From Closterium sp. Naga37s-1 (Eukaryota > Streptophyta > Zygnematophyceae > Desmidiales > Closteriaceae), in the NCBI GenBank assembly GCA_947471745.1, contig CANJKZ010001023.1, forward strand, positions 372,001 through 436,000: a stretch of 64,000 bases of DNA, given 5' to 3'. Below, piece by piece: positions 43,011-54,899 of the stretch. Under the pieces are notes generated by a model that worked only from the letters and a program-made list of their open reading frames with translations, was not told where the DNA came from and searched no databases. Positions within the stretch are counted from its first letter, which is position 1. The number at the start of each line of letters is the position of its first letter. The translations under genes and the position numbers were made by a program.

Positions 43011-45539
43011 CTGATCGACCAACTGCGAACAGCACGGGTTTTTTCGAAAATAGATTTACGGGGAGGTTACCATCAGATTAGAGTCGGATCATCGGACTGC
43101 GCCAAAACAGCTTTCCGGACTAGGTACGGGTCATTCGAGTACAGCGTGATGCCTTTCGGGCTGACCAACGCACTAGCGACATTTCAGATGACCATGAACG
43201 AGGCGATTAGGCCACTTTTAGATAAATGCGTGATAGTTTACCTCGACGACATCCTCGTCTACAATCGCGATAAGCAGCAGCACTTCAAAGATCTGGAAGC
43301 AGTCTTTAAAATTTTAGACGAGCATCGGCTACTGACAAAGGGTTCCAAGTGCGAGTTTTTTCAGGACAGGCTAGAGTTTTGGGGGCACGTTATTTCGGAG
43401 GCTGGGGTCGAAATTGACCCAAAGAAGTTGGACACGGTGAAAGTCTGGCACCCCCCGACGAATATCACGGAACTACAGAGCTTTTTGGGGTTCGTTAATT
43501 ACGTGCGTCGGTTTGTCCCCGACATGGCACGGTTAACAGCGCCGCTGACGGACTTGTTACGGAAGGGGGTCGCTTTTACGTGGGGGGAGAAAGAGCATGC
43601 TGCCTTCTCTGCCCTGAAAAATGTTCTCTGTTCACCGCCCGTCCTGCGCATCGCCGACGCACACCGCCCATTCGAAGTAGTTACTGACGCCAGCGACATC
43701 GCCATCGGAGCCGTACTGCTACAGGACTTCGACAACGGCCTACATCCCATCGCATACGCGTCACGAAAACTGCATTCGCCCGAGAAAAATTACCCGATAC
43801 ACGACCGCGAAATGCTTGCAATCGTACACGCGTTCAAAGTATGGCGTTGTTACTTGACCGGCGCAAACGTGACAGTACGGACAGACCATAAATCACTACA
43901 GTACCTCCGCGCACAGCCACACCTCAACCCACGACAGATCCGCTGGCTCGATTTCCTCGAGTCAAATTTCTACTACACAGTCACCTACAAAAAGGGGGCA
44001 TCGAACATCGCTGACGCCCTGACCCGCCCCACTGCCCAGATCCACGCAATAATACTCGCCCAGACAAATCCACTACTGACAGGCCTATTTACCCACGGGT
44101 ACCAAACGGACCCATTCTTCACAGGAGGAAATTCGCAGCAGTTCGCAGCAGCAAAGGGAGTCTATTACGTAAAAGTCGGGACCGACCGCATCTGGGTACC
44201 AGGATACACACTGCTACGGGAGTTATTGTTACAGGAGGCACACGACGGAGTTACCTCAGGGCATTTCGGGGTAGAGAAAACACGGCAGCAGCTGCAGCGG
44301 TATTATTACTGGCCCGAGATGTTGACCAACGTACAACGACACGTGGCATCGTGTCCCACTTGCTAGCTCATGAAATCATCACGGAAGCGGCCGACAGGAC
44401 AATTCCAGCCGATACCACCCCCAGAGCGTGCTTGGCAGCAGGTGACGATGGATTTCGTCACGAGGTTACCGGCCGGGGCAAATGGGAACGACGCGATCCT
44501 GGTCGTCGTCGACCGACTGACAAAAATGGCACACTTCGCAGCTTGCAAAAAATCAATCACAGCCGAAGAAACCGCACGCCTCTTCATCTCCACCGTCGTT
44601 CGACTGCACGGGATACCAGCGGCGATCATCAGCGACCAAGACACGAAATTCACTAGCAACTTCTGGCGGAACCTGTGGCAACAATTCGGCACGCGACTAC
44701 AGTTCAGCTCTTCATACCACCCCGAGACCGACGGACAGACAGAGAGGACAAATCAGACAATGGAACAACTCATTCGAGCCACGTGCGACAACCCAACCAC
44801 TTGGGAACAGCAACTGCCGCTCATTGAATTCGCGTACAATAACTCACCCTCCGCCACAACCCAACAGTCGCCGTTTTACATGAACTACGGACAAGACCCG
44901 ACAGTACCCATGACCCCGAATCCCGACAACCCGGTGCCATGAGCACAACAGTTCGCCGAAATTTTACAAGCAGCACGGACCCGGGCAGCAGACGCAATAA
45001 AAAAATCGAACATCATCGCTAAACGTAACGCCGACCGCCACCGCCGACCTGTTACTTACCAGCCCGACGACCTAGTTTTACTTGACACCCAGAACCTCCA
45101 CCTGCCCATCACCCCAAAACTTCGCCCCCGATACTGTGGACCATTCCGCATCAGCCACATGATTACGCCCGTCACTGCCCATCTCCTCCTCCCCGCTGAC
45201 TGGTACGTCAGCCCGTCCTTCCACGTCAGCTTACTTCGCCCCTACATACGGTCTACAAGCCAACTGCCACGTAATCGCCCAGCTAGCATGACACGATCGT
45301 CGACTGAACCAATCATCGCACACGAGAAAATTCTGAGCCACAGAGTTCGTGACCCTCGAGGAGCCCGAAGGATCGAGTTCCTGATCCGCTGGAAAGACCG
45401 TACACCTACCGAAGACAACTGGGTTCCCCTGGACAGAGTCGAAAACCACCCCGTCCTCACAGAGTATCTGCGCAGCCGAAACTTCAGGGATGTACACGCG
45501 CTTTCGTAAGGAGGACCTCCCGGGGGGGGGGGGGGGTAG

Positions 45540-45884
45540 TGTAAGGAAAATTCCTTTTTTTCCTTACTTCGCGTCCCCGCTCAGCGCGTACACCACTGTA
45601 GCACCACAGTCAGCACCGTTACCACTCGCAACCCTCGCATCGACGATCCTCCCGCCACCTTCGCACGTTGCACCCCGACCTCACGGCTCGGCGGGTAACC
45701 CGCGCTCCGGGCCTCCGCTTCGACATTCCCCCAAACCTCAGTCCCAGGCCCGTCGCGCGACAACCACAGTCTATTACCGTTACCACTGTAGTTTCGCTAT
45801 ATATTCTTCGCTCATGCCTTCGCTCATTGTACTCTTGCTTCGATAGTGCAATTCTCGCTCGCTCACTCAATTGCACTCGTAACA
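45540..45884 (+). repeat. 3' LTR of the gypsy element
   Basis: 345 bases. It contains a CATGCCTTCGCTC segment that the 5' LTR lacks but the solo LTR keeps, so the 5' LTR has the deletion. Confidence 0.95.
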
Positions 45885-45889
45885 GTGCC

Positions 45890-47041
45890 ATAACTCTGGC
45901 TTTTCTTTTGTGGTAATATTATATAAGAGCTTTCCTAAAACATGAACGTGGTTCGCTACGTGTACGCGTTATCGTACATGTGCTTGGACCAGTGGTATGG
46001 TCATGTGACCCTCCAGCAGCGGCGTTTCAAATTGGATGGGATGAGCAAACCGCCGGGAGAGTGTGCAAAGTCGAACTCAACCATCCAGCCAGGTGGCATG
46101 GCATCATCCGCCAACCTTGCATGCAATCTGCCGTTCTCTTCCCCAGGTTTCTCTGACTCACGTGTACCGCCAGCGAGACTGCCAGGAGGCGTGAACTGTT
46201 CGCAGCACACGGCAAGCAGATCCAAGGGGGGCTCGCTTGCACGAGCTACAGTACTTCAAGGGCGGACTAGCCTAGTGGGCGGCATGTCAAACTGGGGGAA
46301 CAGAAGACTTTAGCAGCGAGGTTGCATATCTGAATCTTAGCTTCCCCCTAGCCCTAACACAGGCCGCCATAGTCCCTTCACGCGGAGCCTTCATCTCTTG
46401 AAACTCCCGGTGTAACCACTATCGCTCAAATCTCGTCCGTTAAATATTCGCCAATCGAAGCGAGCGAGAATATAATCTTCCGGGTTTCCCGAGCCTTCGT
46501 AGGGCGACTGCACTGAATTGGTCGGGCTGAGTGGCCAACAAAGCTTCCCGCGCGTAAATCTCGGGGACTGTGGGGACTGTTGCGATGGCTGCTGCGACGC
46601 GTCGGTTCACCGCCTTTGTACACGTCGGATCAGATGTGATATGTGGCAAGTCAGCGGGCAGGGTAGAAAGTACGGCAAGATGGGAAATGTGCTCCTATGA
46701 TTGGGCGGTCGAGGGGGCAGGATGAGATCATTAGCAAGCCTCGAAATCGCCGAACCGCCGAATGGGGCCTGCCGCGCGCTGCGACATCACCTTAGTCTGA
46801 TATTCCGAGAACTATCTAGCTCTACAGTACATACTGCACTTGCTCTCTCTTCGGGCTTCGACGCTGGGGTACAAACTGTTTTCAGTGATACTTACCACTA
46901 CTATTATGACCTGCAGCAGTTCCGTACAGGTCACGGGTCGTGCGAAATCCTGCCCCAGCAGGCCTCTCGTTTCAGTACTAAGTCGGATTCCGTGAGTCGG
47001 TCCGTGACGCGACTTTCTGAGTCGAAGCTCGGGCTATAAGA
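45890..47041. other. Upstream region of paralogue 2, shared with paralogue 3
   Basis: Parts of this region resemble sequence before paralogue 3, for example TTCACGCGGAGCC, ACTATCGCTCAAATCTCGTC and CTGTTCGCAGCACACGGCAAG near 59820-60090. The duplication of the two genes therefore included their 5' flanks. No promoter element is identified. Confidence 0.6.
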
Positions 47042-47375
47042 ATGACATTCTCAAACCCTTGGGAGCTCCAGCTACCCACAAGATCCATCGGAATGCTCTC
47101 ACAGTCGTCCGATTCAAGCCACTTCACATCGCTTGCTTCCGAATTGGCCAAGAAGACGCTTCATCGTCGTCATCATAGCTCCAGCATTGGCAATGCTGCC
47201 GCGATGATGGCGTTTCCAAATTCTGGACCTACTTCTACTACCGCCCGCAGTGTCATGCCAGTCGACGATTTTTCCGAGCTTTTCCCCCGCTATTCGCATC
47301 CCAAAGAAGCAGCACGCGAATCTTCGACGTCGTTTCCGACCCGACCCCCCCGGTCTGCGCCCAGCCTACCTGCTC

Positions 47376-47488
47376 CGCCCCCAGCAACAGCGGCAACGTC
47401 AGCAGCATCAGCTAAGAGTTATTTTGAGGCACCTCAAAAGTCGCCCCCAGCAACAGTGGCAACGTCGGCATCAGCTGCTAAGAATTAT
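47376..47488 (+). repeat. In-frame tandem duplication with palindrome inside paralogue 2
   Basis: 47376-47422 is repeated at 47442-47488 (period 66 bases, 22 codons). ATTTTGAGGCACCTCAAAAG lies between the copies (core 47426-47435), adding FEAPQK to the protein. Paralogue 3 has a single copy and no palindrome at the matching place (about 60990-61050). Confidence 0.92.
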
Positions 47489-49383
47489 CGTCCCCCGTTC
47501 CACCGCCGCTGTGTCAGCAGCGTTCCCACGTGCAGCAGCGTCAACAGCGGCGTCAGCAACGGCGTCAAGAGCGGCGCGGGTAACAGCAGTCCGAGGTGGG
47601 GAAGCAAGGACGTTGCGTCAGAGCGCGGCGCCATCGTGGCGCCGCGTCGCACTTTCAGCCAGCAGTTCAGCTCTGGCGAGAACACATCTCCTAATGTCAA
47701 TGTCGGGTCCACTATAACGGGGTATGCGTTCACCGCTCCAGCTGCTGCTTGGGCTGGTGCTGAGAGTAACAACAGCCCCCGCTGTAGTCACAGCCGCAGG
47801 CCCGGGCTCAAGCTCAGCAGTCCCCAACACGGCAGCGGCCGCTACAGCAACCGCAGCAGCCCACAGCACCGCCACAGCACCCAAAGCAGCCCTTCCAGTA
47901 GCTGCCAGGCTGGCAGAAAGCAAGGACACGTGGCAACAGGTTCCCGTACGGACAGTTATCATGGGGACTCCTATAATGGCAAGATACCGTCAGCAAGCTC
48001 CAGCCCTGCACATAAAGCCGCACGAGGTACTAATAATTCTACTGCAGCTGAGATTTCAGGTGCAGCTTCAGTTGGGGGTTCAGGTGGAAAGTCAGGTGGG
48101 ACTTCTGGTGATAATTCAGGGGTGTCGCAGCATTTGCTGGGCGGGAGATGGCCGATTGGAGCAGCGCGTACCGTCGTGCGACAATCTCGCATGCAGTCGA
48201 TTGGTCAACAGGCGGCACGTGCGCCGGGTCCAGCAGAAGCGGTAGTACCGACAGAAACAGGAGCAGCACGTGTATCGCTCTCCTCGTATTCGTCGACTTC
48301 CGTGTTATCTGCCTCACTCGCTGCATCAAGACGACCAACCGAGCACCAGCACCACCAGCAGCCACAGCAGCAGTATCACTACCACCAGCAGCAGCAGAAG
48401 CACGACCATCATCATCATCAGCAGCAGCAGCAGCAGCAACAGCAGCTGGAGCAGCGTTGGCAGCAGTTGGGTAAGATTCCATCACTCGTTGTTGCATCTG
48501 AAGCCACGGACATCGCCCCCCTGCCGATCCCATCAACTGCCAGCACAGCTTCTCCACGTGGCATGCCTGAGAGCAATCCACGTTGCATGCCAGGGAGCAG
48601 TCCACGTGGCAGGTCAGAGAAGCACCCGCCGCCCAGAAGCAGCTCCAACGGTTACCAGTTTCACCCCTCCAACAACTTCCGCTTCCCGCATTCCATTCCT
48701 GGCAGCAGAAGCTTTCCTTCCCCCCCATCTCCCCCGTTCTGGGCCCCCTCCGCCCACTCCCCCATCTCCACTCACTCCCCCACCTCTGCCTACTCCGCCC
48801 ACTCCCCCATCTCCGCTTATTCCGCCCACTCCCCCATCTCCGCCCACTCCCCCCAGTCTCCTTCCCATTCCCTCCTCTCCCGCACATCAGCTCACTCCGC
48901 CCTCTCCCCCTTCCCCAGCCCCTCGTCACAGCCGCGCCATGCGCGCATGCACTCTCTCTCCCTGCAATCAACTGCCAGTCTTGAATCAACTCACGACTCC
49001 CCCTTGTCAGCTCACTCCGCGCTCTCCCACCTCTCCACACACTCCGCCCTCTTCTCCCCCCTCTCTGCTGTCCCCGCCCCTTCATCAAGGCCGCACCACA
49101 CGCGCACAGGCTCTCTCGCCCTGCGGCCCTCCCATATGCCCTGCTCGCCTCTCTTCGCTTCCCCCGGTGGTGCCTCTGCTGCTCCGTCCCCGGCTTCTGA
49201 GCCTGGGTGGTCGCGCAGGTGGGGCAGCAGGAGCTTTCACATGGAGCTCTATAACGCGGATGCTAGCCCCTGCAGCTTGCAGCATCCCTATGATTTTGAT
49301 GCTCTGGATCAGAAGCAGAAGCAGAAGCAACTGCAAGATCCACGGCAGCAGCGAAATCATTACCAAAACCAACCCCAGCAGCA

Positions 49384-49418
<35 letters not shown>

Positions 49419-50810
49419 CCCATTCCCAAGGTTCTTTGCTGCCCCATGGTTGTCGGAAAGAGCTGGCGGACCGGGAAGGAGATGCATGCAATGAGTTAGT
49501 CGATCATGCCTTTGGCCTCTATGGTGCTGTTGGGTTGATGCATCAGCAGCAAATGCAACAGCATCAGCAACAGCAGCAGCAGCACCAGCAGCACCAACTG
49601 CGACAGCAGCAGCAGCAGCAAGTGCAACAGCAAGAGCAGCAAGGGGAAGAAGATGCTGCCAACTCGGACGATGACTTTATCGGGCTGTATGGCGCTGTGT
49701 TCCACAGCCGTGGCGGCAGCAACCGGTGGACGCACAAGCAGCTGAGCAGCAATAGCAGCAGCAGCAGTAGCAGCAGCAGCCAGCTGAGTAACAGTAACCA
49801 CCTGCTTAACGGTAACCAGCTGAGTAACAGTAACCACCCGTGCAACGGTAACCAGCTGAGTAACAGTAACCAGCTGAGTAACAGTAATCAGCTGAGTAAT
49901 GGTAACCAGCTGAGTAATGGTAACCATCTGAGTAATGGTAACCATCTGAGTAATGGTAACAGTAACCAGCAGCGGGGTGGCCGCAAGACTGCACTCGCCT
50001 CTCCCGGACCTCTCAGCCTCCATGCTTCTTCCCCACATCCCAGCCACCCCCACGCCATTCCACCCCGTCCTATTCCTTCTCCTGTTGCTCCCGTCGCAGA
50101 GACAATGGGGATGAGGGAAAGGAGGAAGGAGGGGAGGAAGGAGAGGAAGGAGGAGAGGAAGGAGGAGGAGGAAAGGAAGGAGAGTAAGGGGGCCAAGAAA
50201 GAGGGGAAGGAAGAAAGGAAGGAAAGGAAAGAGGAGAGGAAGGAGGAGAGAAATGAAGCGAGGAAAGAGTGGAAGGAGGAGAACAAAAGAGAATTGAAGG
50301 AGGAATCGAAGCAGGAGAGGAACACTCAAGGTAACATGCATGTGAGCTGCAACCAGCGCAGCAGCAGCGGCGCGGTCATGCGGAGAAGCATATCCCTCAC
50401 CAGCAGCTTCAGGAGTGGCATCCGAACCAGCATCAGCAGCAGCATCGGTAGCAGCATCGGCGGCAGGCTCGGTAGCAAGTGGAGCCGGCAGCTACAGAGA
50501 AGCGCCAGCAGCGCGAATGGCAGAGAGAAGGAGGGAGAGGCAGTTCGTGAGAGTACTGCCAGTCCTCTAACAGGCACTAGCTGCTTGAATGGCAGCGCGA
50601 AGGGCGATAAGGCACCAGAGATTTGTCAGCCTTCAAACAAGGAGAAGTCGAAGGCGAGAGGTGTGGATGTGGGAGGGAAAGGAGTTTTTTTTTTGTTTTT
50701 GTTTTTTTTTTTAGTGAAAGCTTATACACAAGAGAGTACAAGCAAAACACAACAGTCGTAACTGTGTCTGAAGGGCTCAGCCAGGCAGGAACCTAGCCCT
50801 CCCCACGAGG

Positions 50811-53800
50811 CTACGGTGGTTTCATGAAAGTCCTCGGGTTCGTCCATATGGACTGGAAGCCATCCTGCCACCTCAGCCCTACTACACCGTTGTCACAAAT
50901 CCGCTTCATGACACGTGCCTCGTCCTCGGCCAAGTTCCACCTCGCCCTATCTCTTCGTGCCCGCTTACTAGGACAGCTACAGTAGACCCTTACGTGTTTG
51001 TTGAATTCCACGTTAATTTTCCGAAGCACCTTCCGAACCAGAAACTTCCTCGTTTTCTGCAGTGACACATCACACCTCCCCAACCAGATCTGATACACCG
51101 CCACCGCCACCAATGTTGCTTCCGGAAAACCGGACTTCGTCACCTCCTTCCCGAACAACAGGTCCGCCAGCTGGTCCACGTGTCTCGCTGGTTGCATCAT
51201 GCCGAGCGCTGTCTTGACAGCGCACACCACCGGCGCAACCCGCGAGCACTCCAGCAAACAGTGCTCCAGTGTCTCCTTCTTCCCGCAGAGCGGACACGCG
51301 TCTCCCCCTCGCAGGAACGGAACCCTCTCCCCCACTTGGAGGTTCAGATTCTGCACCCAGAGCAGCACGTCCCGCGCACGCAGTGGAGTAACCAGGGAGT
51401 CTCTGATGCGCCTCCCCCTTTCCCAGTCGATCTTTCTGCCCGCCCGAGCTTCCCAGCTCGCCCTCTTCGCCTCTACCGCTTCCGAGTTCTTGCTCTGCTC
51501 CCTGAGCCGCTTTAGCGGGGCCACCTTGTCTTCCTCAACCAGGGCCGATCCCAGCAACCGCGCCCTAGCGTCCCCAAGTTCCCTCACCGCCCGTGTCTTG
51601 GAGAGCACCACAGGCACCACACTGTCACAACCTAGCACAATTTTGACCTTCCATGCCGTGCGCTCCCCTCTCCCGTCCAGGCCACTTAGCTCGACTTTCC
51701 TTCCCATGCAAGCGCTGATCTCCCATAGACACCGTTGACCACCCGGAAGCTTGGTGCACACCACCGGTGACGCAGCTGCAACTTCATCCGCCGTCAGAGG
51801 CGCCAGCAGCCACTTCCTCCATTGCTCTGGAGCTGCCGCAAACGCCTTGAGCGCCATCTCTGCTTCCTTTTCGCCCCCCAGCTCCCTTGCCAGAGTTTCT
51901 TTTGACTTCAGAACCACCGTGCCGTCCCACTTCCGTAGAACCATATCCCGCATCTTCCAGTTTCTCAACTTCTCAGTGCCTTTCTGCCCGCCAAACGGAG
52001 CATTCCCCCGGTGAATAACCCATTTGTTAAAGCAAAGGAATTCCTCCGCCGCCTCCCATCTCGATGACGCTTCTTTCACCTCCACCACTGTCGACTTGAT
52101 CACCGCTTTACAGATCCTCGCCCACCTCCTGCTACGTATCAGTCCCCCTTTCAGCACCGCCTTGTGTGCATACAGCGTCGCCCACCCCAGAGGCAAGCCC
52201 GCCGCTCGTTCCGCCAGCCCTCGACGTAAGGAGCACTCTTGCAACAGCGTTAGACCCGCACACCGTAAGGCCACGCTGTCAACCCTTCCACGTGGGTCAA
52301 TTACCCCCAGACCCCCTAGCTCTCTCGGCACGTAAATCAGCCCGCCGCTCCATAATCTGAAATGCTTCTCCGTATCCGCATTGTTCCCCGACACAAAATT
52401 CTCAATCAACTTCTCCACCCTCCTCCACAGCAGGTCATCTGGAGGATACACCTGCGCCTGGAAGAGAAAGATCGGGATGATATAGCTGTTGATAATGGTC
52501 ACTCTCGCGCCCGTCGTTAAGTACTTCACCTGCCATTTACTCAATTCCCCTGCCACCCTGTCGAAGGCCTTTTCCCATGTAACCTCTGCGTCCCCCCCAG
52601 GTGTTATCCACACCCCCAACAACCTTTCTGCAGTCTTTTCCTCCAACCACTTGTAGCCCAGACCAGGCGGCGCCGGTTCCCCCACATTCTTCCCCAGCGG
52701 CAGCACGGCAGACTTCCCAGTGTTCACCTTCAGCCCTGACACTACCGCAAATTCTTGGAGTACCGCTCCTGCTTCCGACAACTGCGCCTCTCCTTCCAGC
52801 AGCAGCGTGGTATCATCGGCGTACCCCACGTACACGAGCCTTTCGCAGCCCTTCTCTCCGATCCCCAGCTCCTTCTTCTCCACCAGGCGGCTAAGAGGCT
52901 CCACCGCGCACAAGAACAGGTACGGCGCTAGCGGGCACCCTTGCCGCACCCCTTTCTGCATCTGAATCTGGTCACCAACCCACCCGTTGATGCATAACTT
53001 CGTGTGTACATCCTTGTGCAGAGACTCAATCCACCCCACAAAACGAGGAGGAAAGCCGAGCCTGCCAATCGTCTCCAGCATGTAACCCCTCCGTACCGAA
53101 TCGTACGCTTTTTCGAAATCGATGAGGAGCAAATACCAATCGCTGCCTACGTTCCTGGCCGTCTCGATCATATCAGCTACTAGCGACACCGCGTCTGCAA
53201 GCCGCCTGTCAGGTAAGAAACCGAACTGCTCCTTAGAAATCACTTGATCCAGTACTGCTTCCATCCTGGTCGCCACCACCTTCGCCAGGATCTTGTAGAT
53301 GCTAGTCAGAAGCGTTATTGGCCTGTAGTTCCTGACATCCGTCTCCTCCCCCTTCTTGTAAAGCAGAATCGTGACAGCTTCGTTTGCCACATCCGGCAGT
53401 TTCCCCGACGACACGAACTCTTCGACCATACTCATCACCGGCTTCTTCAGCAACTCCCACTGGTACTGGAAAAGCTCCTTTGGGATACCGTCGCCGCCAG
53501 GTGACTTGCCGTTGGTCAACTCACGTATAGCTTGCTTAACCTCTGCCTCTGTCCAGTCCCTTGATATGACTTCGGCAGATGCCTCCTCAAGGATCCTACG
53601 CGGGGCCCATTCCAACGCCGGCTCTGCCCCATCACCCCCTGACTGCTCACCAAAGACCTCCGCGAAATGGCTAGTGGCCGCTGCTAGGACCTCCCGAGCC
53701 TCTGTGTGACTCACGCCGTTACGAACCAGCTCTTTAATCCCCGACTTCGCTTTCCTGCTTTTGACCAGTGCCGACAGAAGAGCAGTGGGTGCCTCACCAT

Positions 53801-54899
53801 TAAGCTGCACCCGCAGACCCGTCCTCGTTTGCAGGAGACTCCTCCGACCGTCCCAGTACCTCTCCAACATCGCCTCCTTGCTCGCCAACACTGCCTGTAA
53901 CGTATCATCACTCGGATCCGCCATGGCTTTCTGTTGCAGTGAGTTCACTTGCTCCTCCAATGTACGCCGGGTCCGCCTAACCCGCCTTCTCTCCTCCTTA
54001 TCATACTTGCGCAGGCGGGCTCCCAGACGTTTGGATAGCTTGTCGAAGTCACCACCCCCTTCCGCTTCATGCTTCCGGACCACCTCTGCCACCACCACCG
54101 CAACACCGGGGCGTTTCGCCAGCCTCGCCGGAAAGCGCCAGACACCCGGCCCGGGCCCCTGCGCACCTCTCCACGCCATCCGCACGCAGGCGCCGCACTT
54201 GTGGTCCGTAATCCCCTTCGGGATCTTACGATGCGCCACCCTGGACACCAGATGTAGCAGCGCTTGTGAGTCCAGCACCCTGTCAATCCGAGAGCTGACT
54301 TTCGCAGAACCGCAGAAGAAGGTAAACTGCCGTTCGTCCGGATTAAACTCCCTGAACACGTCCCTCAGCTGGAAACCTTGCAGCATGTGCATCATTCTGT
54401 TGTTATCACCAACCACACCTTGCCGATTTGATTTGTCTAGCACTGGATCCTCGATCATGTTGAAATCACCCGCTACCATCTGCTGTTCCCCCTTTGGCAG
54501 GCCTGCGGCAAAAGCACTGAACTCCGACCCCAAGAAACTACCCCTTGGCGGAGCCTGCGCTGGGAAATACACCGCCAACAATCTCAGCTGCCTTGCGCCC
54601 CACCGCACCCTCGCATGGAGCAGCCTACCCGACGCATGTCGGTGGACATCCTCAATAACCACCCCATCCCGGAAGCTCAGAATGGCCACCCCACCTGCCC
54701 TGGTGGGTGCACCAGCAGCAGCCACACTGTGAGGTTGTAATTCCGTCCAGAAATTGTGATCTTCTGCCACTCTTGTATCCGCTAAAACCACCACGTCTGC
54801 TGCTGTTTTAATCCATCTCTTTAATTTTTGCCGCTTCCCTTCGCTCCCCAAACCGTTGACGTTCAGGGTCATGATGGAGAGACGGTTGGTGTTACTCAT
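50811..54899 (-). CDS. LINE ORF2: endonuclease and reverse transcriptase
   Basis: About 1362 residues. The start is taken at ATG 54899, which overlaps the ORF1 stop as ATGA; in-frame ATGs upstream, such as 54929, would overlap ORF1 more. An APE-type endonuclease comes first (MTLNVNGLG, VAGDFNMIED, SSRIDRVLD, TDHKCGACV). The reverse transcriptase follows (NYRPITLLTSIYKILAK, LIDFEKAYDSV, GVRQGCPLAPYLF, VGYADDTTLLLEG). Near the C-terminus a Cys/His zinc region reads CPLCGKKETLEHCLLEC. It cuts target DNA and primes reverse transcription from the nick. No breaks are seen. Confidence 0.95.
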   Translation of the reverse strand: MSNTNRLSIMTLNVNGLGSEGKRQKLKRWIKTAADVVVLADTRVAEDHNFWTELQPHSVAAAGAPTRAGGVAILSFRDGVVIEDVHRHASGRLLHARVRWGARQLRLLAVYFPAQAPPRGSFLGSEFSAFAAGLPKGEQQMVAGDFNMIEDPVLDKSNRQGVVGDNNRMMHMLQGFQLRDVFREFNPDERQFTFFCGSAKVSSRIDRVLDSQALLHLVSRVAHRKIPKGITDHKCGACVRMAWRGAQGPGPGVWRFPARLAKRPGVAVVVAEVVRKHEAEGGGDFDKLSKRLGARLRKYDKEERRRVRRTRRTLEEQVNSLQQKAMADPSDDTLQAVLASKEAMLERYWDGRRSLLQTRTGLRVQLNGEAPTALLSALVKSRKAKSGIKELVRNGVSHTEAREVLAAATSHFAEVFGEQSGGDGAEPALEWAPRRILEEASAEVISRDWTEAEVKQAIRELTNGKSPGGDGIPKELFQYQWELLKKPVMSMVEEFVSSGKLPDVANEAVTILLYKKGEETDVRNYRPITLLTSIYKILAKVVATRMEAVLDQVISKEQFGFLPDRRLADAVSLVADMIETARNVGSDWYLLLIDFEKAYDSVRRGYMLETIGRLGFPPRFVGWIESLHKDVHTKLCINGWVGDQIQMQKGVRQGCPLAPYLFLCAVEPLSRLVEKKELGIGEKGCERLVYVGYADDTTLLLEGEAQLSEAGAVLQEFAVVSGLKVNTGKSAVLPLGKNVGEPAPPGLGYKWLEEKTAERLLGVWITPGGDAEVTWEKAFDRVAGELSKWQVKYLTTGARVTIINSYIIPIFLFQAQVYPPDDLLWRRVEKLIENFVSGNNADTEKHFRLWSGGLIYVPRELGGLGVIDPRGRVDSVALRCAGLTLLQECSLRRGLAERAAGLPLGWATLYAHKAVLKGGLIRSRRWARICKAVIKSTVVEVKEASSRWEAAEEFLCFNKWVIHRGNAPFGGQKGTEKLRNWKMRDMVLRKWDGTVVLKSKETLARELGGEKEAEMALKAFAAAPEQWRKWLLAPLTADEVAAASPVVCTKLPGGQRCLWEISACMGRKVELSGLDGRGERTAWKVKIVLGCDSVVPVVLSKTRAVRELGDARARLLGSALVEEDKVAPLKRLREQSKNSEAVEAKRASWEARAGRKIDWERGRRIRDSLVTPLRARDVLLWVQNLNLQVGERVPFLRGGDACPLCGKKETLEHCLLECSRVAPVVCAVKTALGMMQPARHVDQLADLLFGKEVTKSGFPEATLVAVAVYQIWLGRCDVSLQKTRKFLVRKVLRKINVEFNKHVRVYCSCPSKRARRDRARWNLAEDEARVMKRICDNGVVGLRWQDGFQSIWTNPRTFMKPP

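Larger units (their letters stand above)
39904..45509 (+). pseudogene. Gypsy pol with chromodomain, broken by stops and one insertion
   Basis: In order: aspartic protease (IDGGASHSLV), TAG at 40456, reverse transcriptase (RPSSSPFAAPILF, insertion at 40977-43010, KIDLRGGYHQIRV, VYLDDILVY), RNase H (VVTDASDIAIGAVL), integrase zinc region (HFGVEKT to CPTC), TAG at 44364, integrase core (MDFVTRLP, DQDTKFTS, ERTNQTMEQL), TGA at 44940, and a chromodomain near the C-terminus (EFLIRWKDRTPTEDNWVP). After removing the insertion with one CTGAT, all parts are in one frame. Each stop is one transition from Gln, Arg or Trp codons. Confidence 0.94.
30710..45884 (+). mobile_element. Ty3/gypsy chromovirus carrying nested insertions
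   Basis: The 5' LTR 30710-31041 and 3' LTR 45540-45884 start TGTAAGG and end AACA; the target duplication is GTGCC (30705-30709, 45885-45889). The 5' LTR lacks about 13 bases found in the 3' LTR and differs at several positions, so the insertion is older than those inside it. Gag, protease, RT, RNase H, integrase and a C-terminal chromodomain are present in order. Removing two insertions with one copy of each target duplication restores a single frame across each join. A G-rich tract (about 45522-45537) precedes the 3' LTR. Confidence 0.96.

Noticed and set aside
19482..44942. Alternative genetic code with TAG/TAA as Gln
   Set aside because: Host gene models end at TAG, TAA and TGA where homology ends, the LINE ORFs are free of internal stops, and the TGA codons in gypsy would also need explaining. 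Pseudogene decay is simpler.
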